A stretch of DNA of 64,000 nucleotides from Paramyrothecium sp. XJ0827 (lineage: Eukaryota > Ascomycota > Sordariomycetes > Hypocreales > Stachybotryaceae). The position numbers and the translations under genes were made by a program. Positions 11,463 to 23,137 of the stretch are shown here, piece after piece. A model generated the notes under the pieces. That model was not told the DNA's origin, ran no database searches, and saw only the letters and a program-made list of their open reading frames with translations. Position 1 is the first letter of the stretch; the number at the start of each line of letters is the position of its first letter. The stretch lies in contig JAJFPB010000009.1 in the NCBI GenBank assembly GCA_020881915.1, forward strand, positions 3,038,001-3,102,000, read 5' to 3'.

Positions 11463-13113
11463 ATGTCACAATCAAATAATGAAGCTAATATGCTTCTCGC
11501 TCTTCGGGCCCTTCAAAATGACCCGAAACTGGGTCTACGACCCGCCGCAAGATTATACCAGGTGGATTATTATGCCCTTCGTCGCCGACAGAGGGGCATC
11601 CAGTCTCGGCGCGATACCATCCCCAACTCACGGAGACTATCCGATCTAGAGGAGCAGATTATTGTCCAGTTCATTCTCGACCTGGATTCGCGAGGATTTC
11701 CCCGCGACTGCGTGGTGTTGAAGAAATGGCCAACCGACTGCTCGCTGACCGCGACGCGTCACCTGTCGGCAAGCGCTGGGCTTCCAACTTCGTCAGGCGA
11801 CAACCAGAGCTCAAGACGCGTTTTTTCGTAAATATGACTATCAGAGGGCTAAATGCGAAGATCCAACCATTATTCGCAATTGGTTCCGGCTCGTGGAGAA
11901 CACAATCGCGAAATATGGCATCGACCTAGCCGATATCTACAACTTTGATGAGACCGGCTTTATGATGGGCATAATTGCAAGCGGAATGGTCGTCACAGGT
12001 GCAGATAGGCGTGGAAACCCGAAATCAGTCCAGCCTGGAAACCGGGAATGGGTTACAGTCATTCAGGCGATTAATGCCGAAGGCTGGGCGATCGCGCCGT
12101 TCATCGTGGTCGCGGGCCAATATCACCTCGCAAGCTGGTACCAGGAAAGCAACCTTCCGGGCGACTGGGCTATTGCGACAACTCAAAATGGTTGGACCGA
12201 CAATGAGACCGGCCTTGAGTGGCTAAAACACTTTGACCGGCATACCAAGGCCCGATCAACCGGTCGCTATCGTCTTCTGATCCTCGATGGGCATGGAAGT
12301 CACCACTCGGTTGACTTTGAGAAATATTGTGAAGATAACCATATCATTACGCTGTGTATGCCGCCTCATTCGTCTCACCTACTTCAGCCTCTTGATGTCG
12401 GGTGCTTTGGGCCTCAAAAAAGGCATACGGTCGAGAAATAGAGCATCTGATCAGGTGCTCTATAACCCACGTTTCTAAGACTGAGTTCTTTCTGGCATTT
12501 TACGCCGCCCACCAAGCCGCCATAATAGAAATTAATATCAAAGGGGTTTTAGAGGGGCCGGGCTTGTTCCTTTAGACCCAGAAAGTGTCATATCGAAGCT
12601 TGATGTGCAGGTACGAACTCCAACACCGATTGAGGAGGAGGCCGGCCTCCCCGACCCTTGGGTGCCCAAGACGCCAAAGACGGTCCTTGAGGCTACCTCT
12701 CAATCTGAATACCTTGAAAGACGAATCAGAAGGCACCAGGAAGCTCCCCAGCATCTATTGTTGATGCGCTTAAGTCATTTTCTAAGGGAACGAAGGCGAT
12801 AATGCATCAAATAGCATTATTAAAGTCTGAGAACCAGATCCTTCGACAGGCAAATGAGACTCTTAGCAAGCGGCGTAGGGCAAAAAGAACCCGGCTACAG
12901 AATGGAGGGAAGATGACTATAGGTGAGGGAAGGGATGAGATTGATCAGAAAGACGTTGATGCGCAGATAATGGCTGGATTGTTGAGAAGTGGTGGTCGAG
13001 GGAGGTCAGCACTGGCGAGAGAAAGGCGCTGTAGAACCTGTGGAAATACCGGACATAATTCAAGAACATGTCAGATAGTTGTGTTAGTATCTGAAGAAGA
13101 CGATAGTGATTAA
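11463..13113 (+). pseudogene. Broken Fot1-like DDE transposase
   Basis: The reading starts at the ATG at 11463 (MSQSNNEANM). An N-terminal helix-turn-helix region with LRPAARLYQV is followed by frame breaks: one near 11702, one near 11826 and one near 12415. The catalytic core is recognisable by YNFDETGFMMG, LILDGHGSHHS and SSHLLQPLDVGCFGP, which supply the DDE acidic residues. The C-terminal open frame at 12802..13113 ends with a CCHC zinc knuckle (CRTCGNTGHNSRTC), common in Fot-type transposases. Each frame change looks like a one-base loss, so the copy is not expected to make a working enzyme. Sequencing error is an alternative for any single break but not likely for all three. Confidence 0.88.
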
Positions 13114-13171
13114 TTTTAATTGATTAGATGTTTTGTAGTGATTTTAAGTAATGTTCTATTTTAATGGTGTG

Positions 13172-13219
13172 AATTTTTGGTGCACTCGCTTGGTTGGTGC
13201 ACTCGCTTATCATGTACGT
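13172..13219 (-). repeat. Right terminal inverted repeat
   Basis: This 48 bp repeat is the exact inverse complement of the left terminus, followed by the TA target-site copy at 13220-13221. Confidence 0.93.
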
Positions 13220-13221
13220 TA

Positions 13222-13815
13222 GAACTTTTCCACGGAAATCTAATACCTGAAGCCTTAGCTTTAGTAGCAAAGTAGTACATAAGTCCCTTATTAAATAATT
13301 TAATGTTGCTACAGATAATAAGCGCCCTAGTAGCAAATATTCACATGATATTCGCCCGATATTAAAAGAGTAATAACATGAATATTTACATATACGTAAC
13401 GCATCGGCCTCGTTATTAGAACGGCGAAGCACACTACACGGAGGAGCCGTATGTAACGGACTCATCCATTCAGGCTACCCCATCTCGGGAGAGCCTTGAG
13501 CAGGATATGGACAGATAGATGTGCTTACCGGTTTACTCACTTGATCGCCATATCTTCGTTCCTCTTAGTTTCCTCTGTAAGCTGTACCTGGCTCTACCAG
13601 AATTCGTTAACCTGAGGCATGTGTACAATACGAGCCTTGTGTTAAGAGACTGTGAGTCACGTGACATCGGAGAGTTTGAAATGAGGGGGCCTTTCAGACG
13701 CCTCCCAGATGAAGGGGAGGCGAGGCAGACAAATCAATCCATCTCTGGGTTGAGTCAGAATAGTGTCTAGCTTCCCATCTTCCCACGATAAAAGTCAAAC
13801 TTATCTCGATCACAG
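13222..13815. other. Intergenic region between transposon and HET gene
   Basis: The first half is AT-rich. The second half probably contains the HET gene promoter. I looked specifically for a displaced phosphopantetheinyl transferase end of FAS alpha in all plus-strand frames and did not see one. Confidence 0.45.
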
Positions 13816-16446
13816 ATGGATCACCTCCCACGACCACGAAGACCTTTCATGCCTTTAAAAGTCCCATACCATCCTGGATTGCCCTATAGCCCACCCTTCG
13901 AGACATTCCTGGAGCGCCATGGCTGGGGAGGATTTCCTGGCCTAGAAGTACATTCGGACAATAGAGGCCCCGCCGAGTTCTTACGCATCGTCCAGAGCTA
14001 CGCTTTCTTTGGGTTGCTTCACGACTTCTTGCATACCGCTGGAGTCATCACCCAGCTGGACGGCGACACAGCCATTCTAGATGACTTTCTTGTGGACGCT
14101 GAAGATTGCTGTTTGGAGGAACCGAATGGACTGATTGAGGGGTGGCAAGACGCAGAGGCCTTGCAATGGACAGACTTGGGCTGCACCCAGGCACCCAAAT
14201 CTCATTGGAAGGCTACAGCTAGAACGACTGGTGATAAGCATTTGGTCACCACAAAGCGACTATGGTGGTATCTAGACGATGCTATCAAAAGTTTGCGAGA
14301 CAAACCAAAGGCCTATGTTCAACACGCTTTGATGAGCGTTGAAATGAAGCTCAGCGTGGCCTACACTGTTGCCCTTGGCCTCGAACGCTATTTCCCGTTC
14401 GAATCTACACGTGAGCATCGCGAAGATGCAGCGCGCACCCATTGGGAACTTCACTTCCTCACAATGAGCATCTCTATCCAGGCGTTACGAGAGGCTATCA
14501 TCAAGGCAACACAGATACTCAGGAATCGTTTTGAGGGCGGCGAGATGAGCCCCGGCAGCAATCTTCTCACACGGCTTATGGTGAGACGAGGATGGTGCCC
14601 ATATCAAGCCGCTTGGGTCGGCAAGACTTTCAGTGCCGTTTCTGGGTACTACGTCTATCTGCTTGGCCCACGACCCCTTCCGTTGCAATCACACCTTGAC
14701 TGCGATGACCGCCAATGCAAAAGGCTACAACTCGATGTAGAGAGTTACAAGTCGAAACACCAGTCAGATTGTGATCAATCATGTCAAACATTTGAGCCAA
14801 ATATCGAATTGATTTGCAGTATACTTCGTGACGGCGACATACCGCTTATTTCATTTCAAAGATGCAACGGCAAAATCTGTGATCACGACCCCAAGCGGGC
14901 CTTTTTCCATACAGGTGTAGAACGTTACGAGCCAAATCAAGATTTCTATGCCATTTCTCATGTGTGGTCTGATGGTCTCGGTAACCCATCAGCAAATGCT
15001 TTACCGGGTTGCTCATTAACGGCAATTGCTCAGGTTGTGCAAATGACCCGTCACGCTGAGATGGGATGCGACACTAGAGAGGGTCGGGAAGGCCCTACAT
15101 TTAGGATTTGGATAGATACACTTTGCATACCTCTGGAAAGAAATGTGCGAGGCCTTGCAATAAGCCGTATGAAGGACATCTACCGCTGTGCCAAAAGAGT
15201 CGTCGTTCTTGATGCATCACTGCAACAAACCAAGATACAAGGCACATCATACTTGGAACAAGGCTACAGGCTGCTTGCTTGTAATTGGCAAAGACGTGTT
15301 TGGACACTTCAAGAAGCCGTTCTTGCAAAAAAACTTGCTTTCCAATTTAACGACGGGTTGCTATTTTTCGACAAATTTCCTACGCTATCAAACTTCCGAA
15401 AGCGTCAGACAGGTTTCATCGACTGTATAGCAATGGAAATGCTAGACACTGTGAAGTATTTTAGCTCAGGACAGTACCAGGCAGAGCCATTGAGCACCGA
15501 CCGAATCAACCAGACCGCTCGCCTGGATCGCCTCGTCCAAACCATTCCGCAATTCTGCCATCGTACGACATCTAGATTATCGGATGAGTCAATCTGTCTA
15601 GCTACGCTTTTAGATGCCGATCTAGCAGCTATTATAGCTGCCGACGAATCAGAACGATTTTGTCGCGTTCTTGAGCACCAGCGGTGCTTTTCACCAAATA
15701 TTATATTCCTTCACGGCCCCAAGATACGGAACGAACCGTACCGTTGGGCGCCTGCTTCATTTATGTACCCTTGGAACTCAATTCAGCGACAGTTGCTGAA
15801 ACCGTCGTTGCTCAAGCTCTCCAAACCGGGCTTACCACCTGCGGGCGAGCATGCGACGACAATGAGAGCAGCCACAGTTACTTCCCTTGGATTGTATTTA
15901 GAAATGCCAGTTATTGCGCTATGGGCCCCGGATCGAGGCGAGATATCAGGCACAGACTTTTTCGTGATCGACATTGCTAGCGATAATAGGCGATTGCTGC
16001 ACATGACTACAATTCCTGAAGATGGCAGTGAGTCGGGCGGAATCCAACCAACACTTACCTTTTCGAAACCAAATCATCCGGAGACAAACAAAATCCTTGG
16101 GACAGGGATGATGCCGGAACCCACACATGCGGTCTTGCTCATCAACTTCCTCGGAGCCCCAATGCAAGGTTTTATCGAGTTGACACAGCATCGTACAATC
16201 GGGCTTGTTGTGTCAGGGGTCGTGGAGAGGAATATAAAGGCCAACGGGCAGGACATGACTGTTCTAACAGGACGATGCGAGTGTCGGGTGAATGTGGTAG
16301 AAGTAGACAAGAACCCTCGCCTGCTGGAGACGCACGGACGTATAGTCCTGGATGATGACGGCAATAGAAGGCGCATTGAGATCGGGGATAAGTCTCTCCG
16401 TGGATTTATCGTGGAGGACCGCTTAGCCAAGGTTTGCATTAGATAG
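13816..16446 (+). CDS. HET-domain (heterokaryon incompatibility) protein
   Basis: This is a single intronless frame of 876 residues. The HET domain lies at about residues 375-535. It is marked by YAISHVWSDGLGNP, FRIWIDTLCIP, the RMKDIYRCAKRVVVLDAS segment and the block NWQRRVWTLQEAVLAKK. HET domains trigger growth arrest or cell death when incompatible hyphae fuse. The first 370 residues include an RGWCPYQ element and a cysteine/histidine-rich stretch near residues 290-330 (DCDDRQCKRLQ, CDQSC), as often seen before large HET domains; I do not recognise a second named domain. I saw no signal peptide or membrane segment. The frame is intact. It adds to the non-self recognition genes further right but has no evident link to the biosynthetic cluster. 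Confidence 0.9.
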   Translation: MDHLPRPRRPFMPLKVPYHPGLPYSPPFETFLERHGWGGFPGLEVHSDNRGPAEFLRIVQSYAFFGLLHDFLHTAGVITQLDGDTAILDDFLVDAEDCCLEEPNGLIEGWQDAEALQWTDLGCTQAPKSHWKATARTTGDKHLVTTKRLWWYLDDAIKSLRDKPKAYVQHALMSVEMKLSVAYTVALGLERYFPFESTREHREDAARTHWELHFLTMSISIQALREAIIKATQILRNRFEGGEMSPGSNLLTRLMVRRGWCPYQAAWVGKTFSAVSGYYVYLLGPRPLPLQSHLDCDDRQCKRLQLDVESYKSKHQSDCDQSCQTFEPNIELICSILRDGDIPLISFQRCNGKICDHDPKRAFFHTGVERYEPNQDFYAISHVWSDGLGNPSANALPGCSLTAIAQVVQMTRHAEMGCDTREGREGPTFRIWIDTLCIPLERNVRGLAISRMKDIYRCAKRVVVLDASLQQTKIQGTSYLEQGYRLLACNWQRRVWTLQEAVLAKKLAFQFNDGLLFFDKFPTLSNFRKRQTGFIDCIAMEMLDTVKYFSSGQYQAEPLSTDRINQTARLDRLVQTIPQFCHRTTSRLSDESICLATLLDADLAAIIAADESERFCRVLEHQRCFSPNIIFLHGPKIRNEPYRWAPASFMYPWNSIQRQLLKPSLLKLSKPGLPPAGEHATTMRAATVTSLGLYLEMPVIALWAPDRGEISGTDFFVIDIASDNRRLLHMTTIPEDGSESGGIQPTLTFSKPNHPETNKILGTGMMPEPTHAVLLINFLGAPMQGFIELTQHRTIGLVVSGVVERNIKANGQDMTVLTGRCECRVNVVEVDKNPRLLETHGRIVLDDDGNRRRIEIGDKSLRGFIVEDRLAKVCIR

Positions 16447-16627
16447 ATATTCATCTCACCAAGTCATGGATCTATCAATGTTTATCTTCCTGATCTAATT
16501 TTAAATAGTATAATGTATAATACTCGCGTCTAGCCAGGCATTTTATAAGGTCTATGGATTTCTTTCAGTGAAGAATAGTGATATGTGGAGTGGGTTGTTT
16601 AGGCTACTAATGCAGATAATCAAGAAG

Positions 16628-18106
16628 CTATGTTACCGCGGGCGGTCGAGCAGGCTTTAGTGTGAACAAAGCAATGACAGATATAAAGGCGCATATTGCA
16701 CTAATCTCGTACGGCAAACCGTAGAAGAAGCCTCTGATTTTCATGGCAACAGAGAAAGCGGCAGCTAATAAAGGCCCGGCGGGAAGCGAGCCCAAGGTCT
16801 CGATCATGCCAATGGAAGTGAAAAGACTGGACGTCTGCGTAGTAATAACGTAATCCAGCACTAGAGAGCGGCAAAGGGGGCCGAGACCACTGCCGAATGC
16901 CGTGATGACGAGCCCAAAAGTCACGTAGCCGATTCCAGGCCCAGCGATGAGCAGAGTACCGACCAGCAAGGCGACGGCAGAGCTCCGGGCGAGGAACAGG
17001 TCTTTCTGATGCGCTGACCAAGCCGCCCTGGCGCTCCCGGAGGTAAGCAGCGCCGACAAACCCGGGAGAATGAGGCCCATGACTAGCACTACAAATATGC
17101 CACGGAAAGCCAGCAGGTAGCCTGTGTCTGCAAGGGACCACTCAAAACGCTGACTGACATATTGCAGGAGTATGCCGCCCAAGCTCACATTGACGGGGAG
17201 TAGGGTGAGAATGCAAAGGACAAGCATGATTACTGAGGGATTTGTGAGCGTCGCCAGCGCTGCCCAAGCATCTTTGAAGTTTTGCCTGCAGCGCGACAAT
17301 GCGGCAGACCACCAGGGCTGCTCTGCCGCCTCAACGATCTCTCCATCGTCACTGGTCGGACCCGTGAAGGTGACAGTCTCCGGCATTAGGATCATTAAGA
17401 GAATATTGAGAGGGCCGAGCGTGGCCGCAATGGTTAGCGGAACCCATGGCGAGAAAGAATCGATGAGCTTGGAGCTCAACGGCGCGCCTAGGAACCCCGC
17501 CGTCTGGGAGGCAAGCGAGAAGATGAAAAACCACTTGGCTCGATTCTCGGACGCGACCACATCCGACAGCATCGCCTGGAGAAGCGACGTGGCGACGAGC
17601 AAGCCGCCGCCGAGCGACTGGAACACTGGGCCGGCCAGGATCCATTCGACCGGTATAACCCTCCACTGGTGGATGACGAAGATGGTCCATAACAAGCCAA
17701 GGCTGTGTCCCAGGGTGCCCAGGATGTATACCGGCTTCCTCATGTGGTCGGCCAGGACGCCGAAGGGAAGAGCCACGGCCAGGCTGAAGACGCCGTTCAA
17801 AGTCTCGCAGAAGCCGAAGACGAGGGCCATCTGCGTCTGCACCTTTTCGACCTTGCACAGCCGCTCGTCAATGTCCTCGTCGCGGCCGTAGAAGCGGCGG
17901 CAGTAGATGTCCTCGGTCAGACGCATGGCTGGCAGCGCGGCCAGCGTCGACGTCAGCATCCACAGGAAGACGGCCACGGAGGTGAGGATGGCAATGTAGG
18001 CCGGCCGCTGGAGCTGATAGAAGGGAACGTTGTCGCGTCTCTTGGCGTTTGCGGCTGGATTGCCTAGCAGAGGCGACCTCTCGGAGCTCGCTGCTGGAAC
18101 CTCCAT
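16628..18106 (-). CDS. MFS transporter
   Basis: The frame encodes 492 residues without introns, starting at an ATG at 18106. About twelve hydrophobic segments are visible, for example IAILTSVAVFLWMLTSTLAA near residue 38, and the first intracellular loop has the MFS signature form GVLADHMRKP. A cytosolic loop of about 40 residues (TGPTSDDGEIVEAAEQPWW) separates the two halves. The domain pattern is that of fungal major-facilitator proteins with a general substrate profile; I cannot tell a substrate from sequence. The gene is divergent from the ABC transporter and convergent with the HET gene. With the ABC transporter it might export the product of the FAS/citrate-synthase cluster 5 kb away, but the HET gene and the transposon lie between, so this is weak inference. 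Confidence 0.87.
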   Translation of the reverse strand: MEVPAASSERSPLLGNPAANAKRRDNVPFYQLQRPAYIAILTSVAVFLWMLTSTLAALPAMRLTEDIYCRRFYGRDEDIDERLCKVEKVQTQMALVFGFCETLNGVFSLAVALPFGVLADHMRKPVYILGTLGHSLGLLWTIFVIHQWRVIPVEWILAGPVFQSLGGGLLVATSLLQAMLSDVVASENRAKWFFIFSLASQTAGFLGAPLSSKLIDSFSPWVPLTIAATLGPLNILLMILMPETVTFTGPTSDDGEIVEAAEQPWWSAALSRCRQNFKDAWAALATLTNPSVIMLVLCILTLLPVNVSLGGILLQYVSQRFEWSLADTGYLLAFRGIFVVLVMGLILPGLSALLTSGSARAAWSAHQKDLFLARSSAVALLVGTLLIAGPGIGYVTFGLVITAFGSGLGPLCRSLVLDYVITTQTSSLFTSIGMIETLGSLPAGPLLAAAFSVAMKIRGFFYGLPYEISAICAFISVIALFTLKPARPPAVT

Positions 18107-18892
18107 CTCGGGGCAGGCGACGTGGTCGGCGAGCCGAGTCGAGTCGAGTCGAGTCTTGTTACAAAGTCGGCTGGCATCTAAAAATTGAAGTCAAAGACAA
18201 GAGACAAGCCGCCGCCATCCGAGCCCTGGACGCCACCTACTGGCCTCATTGGCGCCCCACTACATTGAGCCAATGTTGCAGATGAACCACTCGCACCCGT
18301 ACGCGCCCCACAACTCCCCGAGTTACGTACGTTTGCGGCGAGCAAACTCCGCCCCTATCCATCCATGGCGATCCATGGCGGGGCCCTGTGGACTGCCAAC
18401 CACTTATTGGCCCCTACCGTGTCCAGTTACCCTGTCAGGTACCTAGTAGGTCAGCTCCGGGTGACGCAGGTACTGGTTACATCGGAATGGCACTCTAATG
18501 CTGACGGCGGTGAATCGAATAGAATAATCCGCCGCGGGCATGAAAATGACCTGGTGAGTTTTTTCGTTTGCCGCAGGCAAGCCAAGGTGGGCTCGGACCA
18601 ACAATCCGGCTGCCTGCCTGAATCGAATCACCATTTCACACGGTACTGTCCGACCCTGGGATGGAACTGCTCATCAATGCTCCTCTGCGTCGTGGAACTT
18701 CGGAGAAGCTAGCTTTCTTCTCCATGTGACATGTCCAGCCCTGCCCCAAGCAGTTCCTCGTCTTAAGCCCCGTCGCCCGCCCGCTCGTCTCCCCCGGCCA
18801 ACTTCTGCGGGAAAGACGTCGATTTGGGGATTTCAATGCCTGGGCCGAGACAGGTTACCGAGTGTCCGCTAGCAAGCTGCCAGGAAAACAAG
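18107..18892. promoter_or_regulatory. Divergent intergenic region, MFS / ABC transporter, with GAGTC microsatellite
   Basis: These 786 bp separate the two transporter start codons. Positions 18136-18155 hold four tandem copies of GAGTC, and ATCCATGGCG is duplicated near 18360-18380. I saw no gene. The shared region would permit joint regulation of both exporters. Confidence 0.5.
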
Positions 18893-21800
18893 ATGAGTGG
18901 TGGTGCTGGTGGTGATCGCCCTGTGCGAAGTGACGCCGGCTTGGCCAACGGGAAGAAAAATCCCAAAGAAGAGCAACAAGCCGGAATCGGCAATTATTTT
19001 GTCAGTTGACCTTTTGGCCTCTCTTCATTTCTTTCCTCCTGGATCCCATCACTCACGTCGCTCCGTCCATCTCTTCTTCTCCGAGCCCGGCACTGCCTGC
19101 AGATCAGTTCCCGCTTATTAACGTACTTGTGCATTCTCCAGCGCATCTTCCGCTTCTGCGATCGACTCGATGTCGTCCTGTACGTCTGCGCCGTGGCTTT
19201 GGCCATTGTGTCCGGCGCCGCCTTTCCGCTCATGACCGTCATCTTCGGCCAGTTCACCACCAGCTTCACCGAGGCGTCGGCGGGCGCCGATGGCGTCGCG
19301 GATCCCCAGGCATTCCAGGACAGCGCGAATGTCTTTGTCCTGTGGTTTGTCTACATATTTGTGGCTCGCTTCGCCGTCTCGTACATGGCCACCGAAGCGT
19401 CCTCCGTCGCCGCCATCCGCGTGACTCGCACTATTCGCAAGACGTTTCTCGAACGCACTCTTCGACAGGAGGTGGACCATTTCGACATGCACATGGGCAA
19501 TGGCTCGGTTTCGGCTCAGGTAACCACGAGTAAGCACCACTCATACATGGAAAATGGAGGCGCAGTACAATGTGCCTAACCTGGGTAGATGGAACACGGA
19601 TCAACCAAGGCATCGCCGAAAGGCTCGTCATCTTAGTCCAGGCCCTGTCTATGCTTGTCTCGTCCTTCGTCGTCGCTCTCGTATTCCAATGGAAGCTCGC
19701 CCTCATCACCATGAGCATCATTCCCGTCATCGTACTAGTCGCGGCCCTCGGTGTTCCGCTGGACGCCGTTCAAGAAGCCCGCATTGTCCGCTTCCACTCC
19801 AAGGCCGCCGTTTTAGCCCAAGAGGCCTTCAGATCCATCAAGAACGTGCACGCATTCTGGGCCTTCGATAGAATCATCAAGACGTACGACGAATATCTCG
19901 GGCGCGCACACGAGCAAGGCAACAAGAAGTCCGTCTTCGTCGGCGCGACGAACGCAATCTTTTATTTTTGCATGTACGCTGGCACGGCTCTTGCCTTCTG
20001 GCAAGGGTTCCGGATGTTCAATGCCGGCGAAATACCAAGCGTAGGCACAGTACTTACCGTTGTTCTCTCCATTAACATGGGCGTCTCGTCGCTGTCAACC
20101 ATCGCGCCTCAGTTGGGCTCCATCGTCAACGCATCCGCTGCGGCTGCGGAGCTGTTCGCCGTCATGGACAAGGCGTCGCTGGCTGACCCGCTGTCTCCGG
20201 ACGGCGAGCAGCCCGACACGTGCGTGGGCAACATTGAGATTCGCAACTTGTCCTTCGCGTATCCTTCTCGGCCTTCGGCCAAAGTCTTCCACGACCTGAG
20301 CCTCAAGATCCCCGCGGGTAAGACGACCGCGTTGGTGGGGCCCAGTGGCTGCGGAAAGTCCACCATCATCGGCTTACTCGAGCGTTGGCATCAACCAAAC
20401 TCTGGCGAGATTCTCCTGGATGGCGTCAATATCGACTCTTACAATTTGCGGTGGCTGCGAAGTAAGATTCGTCTCGTGCAACAGGAACCTGTGCTGTTCC
20501 GCGGCTCCGTCTTTGAAAATGTCGCCAAAGGTCTTGTAGGGTCCCAGCAGAGTCTCTCGCTTGAGGAGCAGATGGACTTGGTTGTGGCAGCATGCAAATT
20601 AAGCAATGCACATGACTTTGTCCAGGAGCTTCCAGAGGGTTACTCCACACCGGTGGGTGAAAGAGCTTCTGCCCTAAGCGGTGGCCAGAAGCAGCGACTC
20701 GCGATCGCTCGCAGTATCATATCAGACCCAAAGATCCTGTTGCTGGATGAAGCGACCAGTGCGCTCGGTGGGTCTATTCTGCAACTCGTGATAGCCAAGT
20801 TGCTGGCTTGTTTGCTTACTTCGCACGCTAGATCCTCGCTCCGAAACTGTCGTCCAAGACGCTCTAGACAAGGTGTCCGTCAACAAAACCACGCTTATAA
20901 TCGCACACCGACTTTCTACTGTCAGACGTGCCGATCATATCATTGTCCTATCAAAAGGCAACATCGTCGAGGAAGGCACCCATGCAGAGCTGCTTGCGCA
21001 AGACGGATTCTATGCCACTCTGGTCCGCGTCCAGCACCTCGATCGTGGCAACGACAAGAGCATGATAGGCGTGATTCCCGAGGAGCAGGAGCTTGACTGT
21101 ATGTTGACTGCCAAGGAAGCCTCCATGGCTGGAAACGAGCCCTCTGAGGCCCTGGTGCCCAGTGATCTCACGCTCGGCACCGTAAATAAGTCCTTGCTCG
21201 GCTGTCTCACGACGATGCTCCGCGAGCAAACAGACCTGTACGGGTGGCTCGCATTCCTAGCATTTGCTTGCCTGATTAGCGGCGGCTCCTATCCGGTTCA
21301 AGCGGTGCTCTTTTCGAGACTGATAGTGGTCTTCAATCAGCGCGGAGACGAGGCACAGAAAACTGGTAGATATGCTAGCGTTCACCTGTCATTTGAGGAC
21401 ATCCGCTAACGCACCTCTGTAGCAAATTTCTTCGCCCTCATCTACACCGTCCTTGCCATCGCGAACATGCTGGCTTACCTCGTCATAGGATGGCTGGGAA
21501 ACAGGGTATGTGCTCTTGGTTCTATACTAGCAGGCCGGGCGGACTGTTGCTCACGTTTCAACAGGTTGGACATACGATAACGCATCGATACCGCTACGAG
21601 ATGTTCCACAACATCATCAGACTGGACCAAGACTTCTTCGACCAGCCGCAGAACTCGTCTGGCGCCTTGACCTCAAGATTATCCTTCATCCCGAACTCGC
21701 TCCAGGATCTGATAGCACAGAACATGTTCCTTATGCTCGTGTGCGTAATCAACGTCATTGCGTCCAGCGTTCTGTCCATCGCCTCGGGCTGGAAACTTGG

Positions 21801-23137
21801 CATGGTCGTCGTTTTCGCTGGAATGCCCGTGTTGCTTGGCTCGGGATTTGCACGAGCCTGGTTTGAGCAGAAGTTTGAGCGAGACGCCGATGAGCGCTTT
21901 GCCGAGAGCGCTGCCCTGGCCACCGAGGCCGTCACCTCGATACGAACCTTGGCATCGTTGACGCTGGAGTCGCAGTTCATCGAGCAGTACAACGCCTCTC
22001 TGGACGACATAGCAAAGTCCGCTCTGTTCACCATAGCATTTACGTCCCTGGGATACGCCCTTTCACAATCTCTAGAGTTCTTACTCATGGCATTGGGGTT
22101 CTGGTACGGCTCCAAGCTGATTGCAGCTGGCGAATTCACCACGTCGCAATTTTTCATCGTCTTCCTGGCTGTCATTTTCGGCGGACAGGGTGCTGCACAG
22201 CTATTCAGCTTGATCACATCGATGACGAAGGCGCAGTTGGCGTCAAACTATGTTTTGTGGCTACGCACGCTCAAGTCCGATATTTGTGAGAATGAAAAGA
22301 ATGCCGGTATGGGACCCCCCGGTGATGACGCCATCGGGATTCAAAACGTCGAGTTTACATATAAACAGCGTCCGGATTCTCGAGTCCTCAAAGGCATCAG
22401 TATCAACGTAAGTCTATACATGCGGTCACCCGGCCTAATTCGTTTTACTAACCACATCTCTCTCTATCTAGATCACTCCTGGTTCTTTCATAGCCTTTGT
22501 GGGCCCGTCTGGTTGCGGAAAGAGCACCATCATCTCTCTCCTTGAGCGTTTCTACGATCCCTCTTCTGGCTGCATCAAGGTTGGGGATTGCTCAATTAGC
22601 ACCATGTCTCCGCGGCTGTACCGCGATCACTTGTCTCTTGTCCAACAGGAAACGACGTTATACGAAGGCTCCGTCCGCGACAACATCACCTTCGGACTGC
22701 AGCAAGATATTCCGGATGAAGAAATACTGGAAGCCTGTCGACAAGCAGATGCGTTTGACTTCATCTCTTCACTTCCTGAGGGCCTCATGACCTCTTGTGG
22801 ATCCCACGGCAGCCAGTTTTCCGGAGGACAACGTCAACGCATTGCTATCGCTCGGGCACTTATACGCAATCCGCGTGTACTGCTTCTCGATGAAGCTACC
22901 TCTGCGTTAGACACGCAGAGCGAGAGACTGGTGCAAGATGCTCTTGACAGGGCTGCTACGACTCGGACGACGATAGCAATTGCACACCGTCTGAGCACAA
23001 TCCAACACGCAAATACTATTTTTGTGTTAATGGATGGTACAATTGCAGAGAGCGGTACACATGAACAGTTGTTGGCCTTGAAAGGATACTATCATCAGAT
23101 GTGTCTAGCGCAATCACTGGATAAGGGCTTGGAATAG
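18893..23137 (+). CDS. ABC transporter, ABCB/MDR type, full-length
   Basis: Seven exons are proposed: 18893..19000, 19142..19529, 19589..20767, 20832..21365, 21423..21505, 21565..22407 and 22472..23137. They give 1266 residues, the usual size of a full MDR protein, with the arrangement TMD-NBD-TMD-NBD. The first NBD has Walker A GPSGCGKST near residue 416, signature LSGGQKQR and Walker B ILLLDEATSAL. The second has the same Walker A near residue 1056, FSGGQRQR and VLLLDEATSALD. Every intron has GT..AG ends and restores conserved sequence, for instance ATSAL-D-PRSETVVQDAL across 20768..20831. The short first exon encodes a polar cytosolic tail (MSGGAGGDRP) and joins in frame to FRIFRFCDRLD. 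The family exports hydrophobic compounds with ATP. Both ATP sites look intact. Its substrate is unknown. Confidence 0.92.

Larger units (their letters stand above)
11365..13219 (+). mobile_element. Fot1/pogo-like Tc1-mariner superfamily transposon, 1855 bp, decayed
   Basis: The element has perfect 48 bp terminal inverted repeats beginning ACGTACATGATAAGCG and is flanked by a TA duplication (11363-11364 and 13220-13221), the target site of this superfamily. The interior encodes a broken DDE transposase and a CCHC zinc-knuckle tail. The length is close to that of Fot1-type elements. It lies 69 bp after the FAS alpha stop codon and does not interrupt a reading frame I can see. The intact termini suggest it could still be moved by a transposase supplied elsewhere. 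Confidence 0.92.

Noticed and set aside
13222..13815. Search for a displaced FAS alpha PPT domain beyond the transposon
   Set aside because: No plus-strand frame shows the PPT motifs, so simple interruption of the gene by the transposon is not supported.
17172..17891. 239-codon plus-strand open frame inside the MFS gene
   Set aside because: It is antisense to hydrophobic transporter codons and has no protein-like features.
21594..22217. 207-codon minus-strand open frame inside the ABC transporter
   Set aside because: It is antisense to the second transmembrane domain; no known family.
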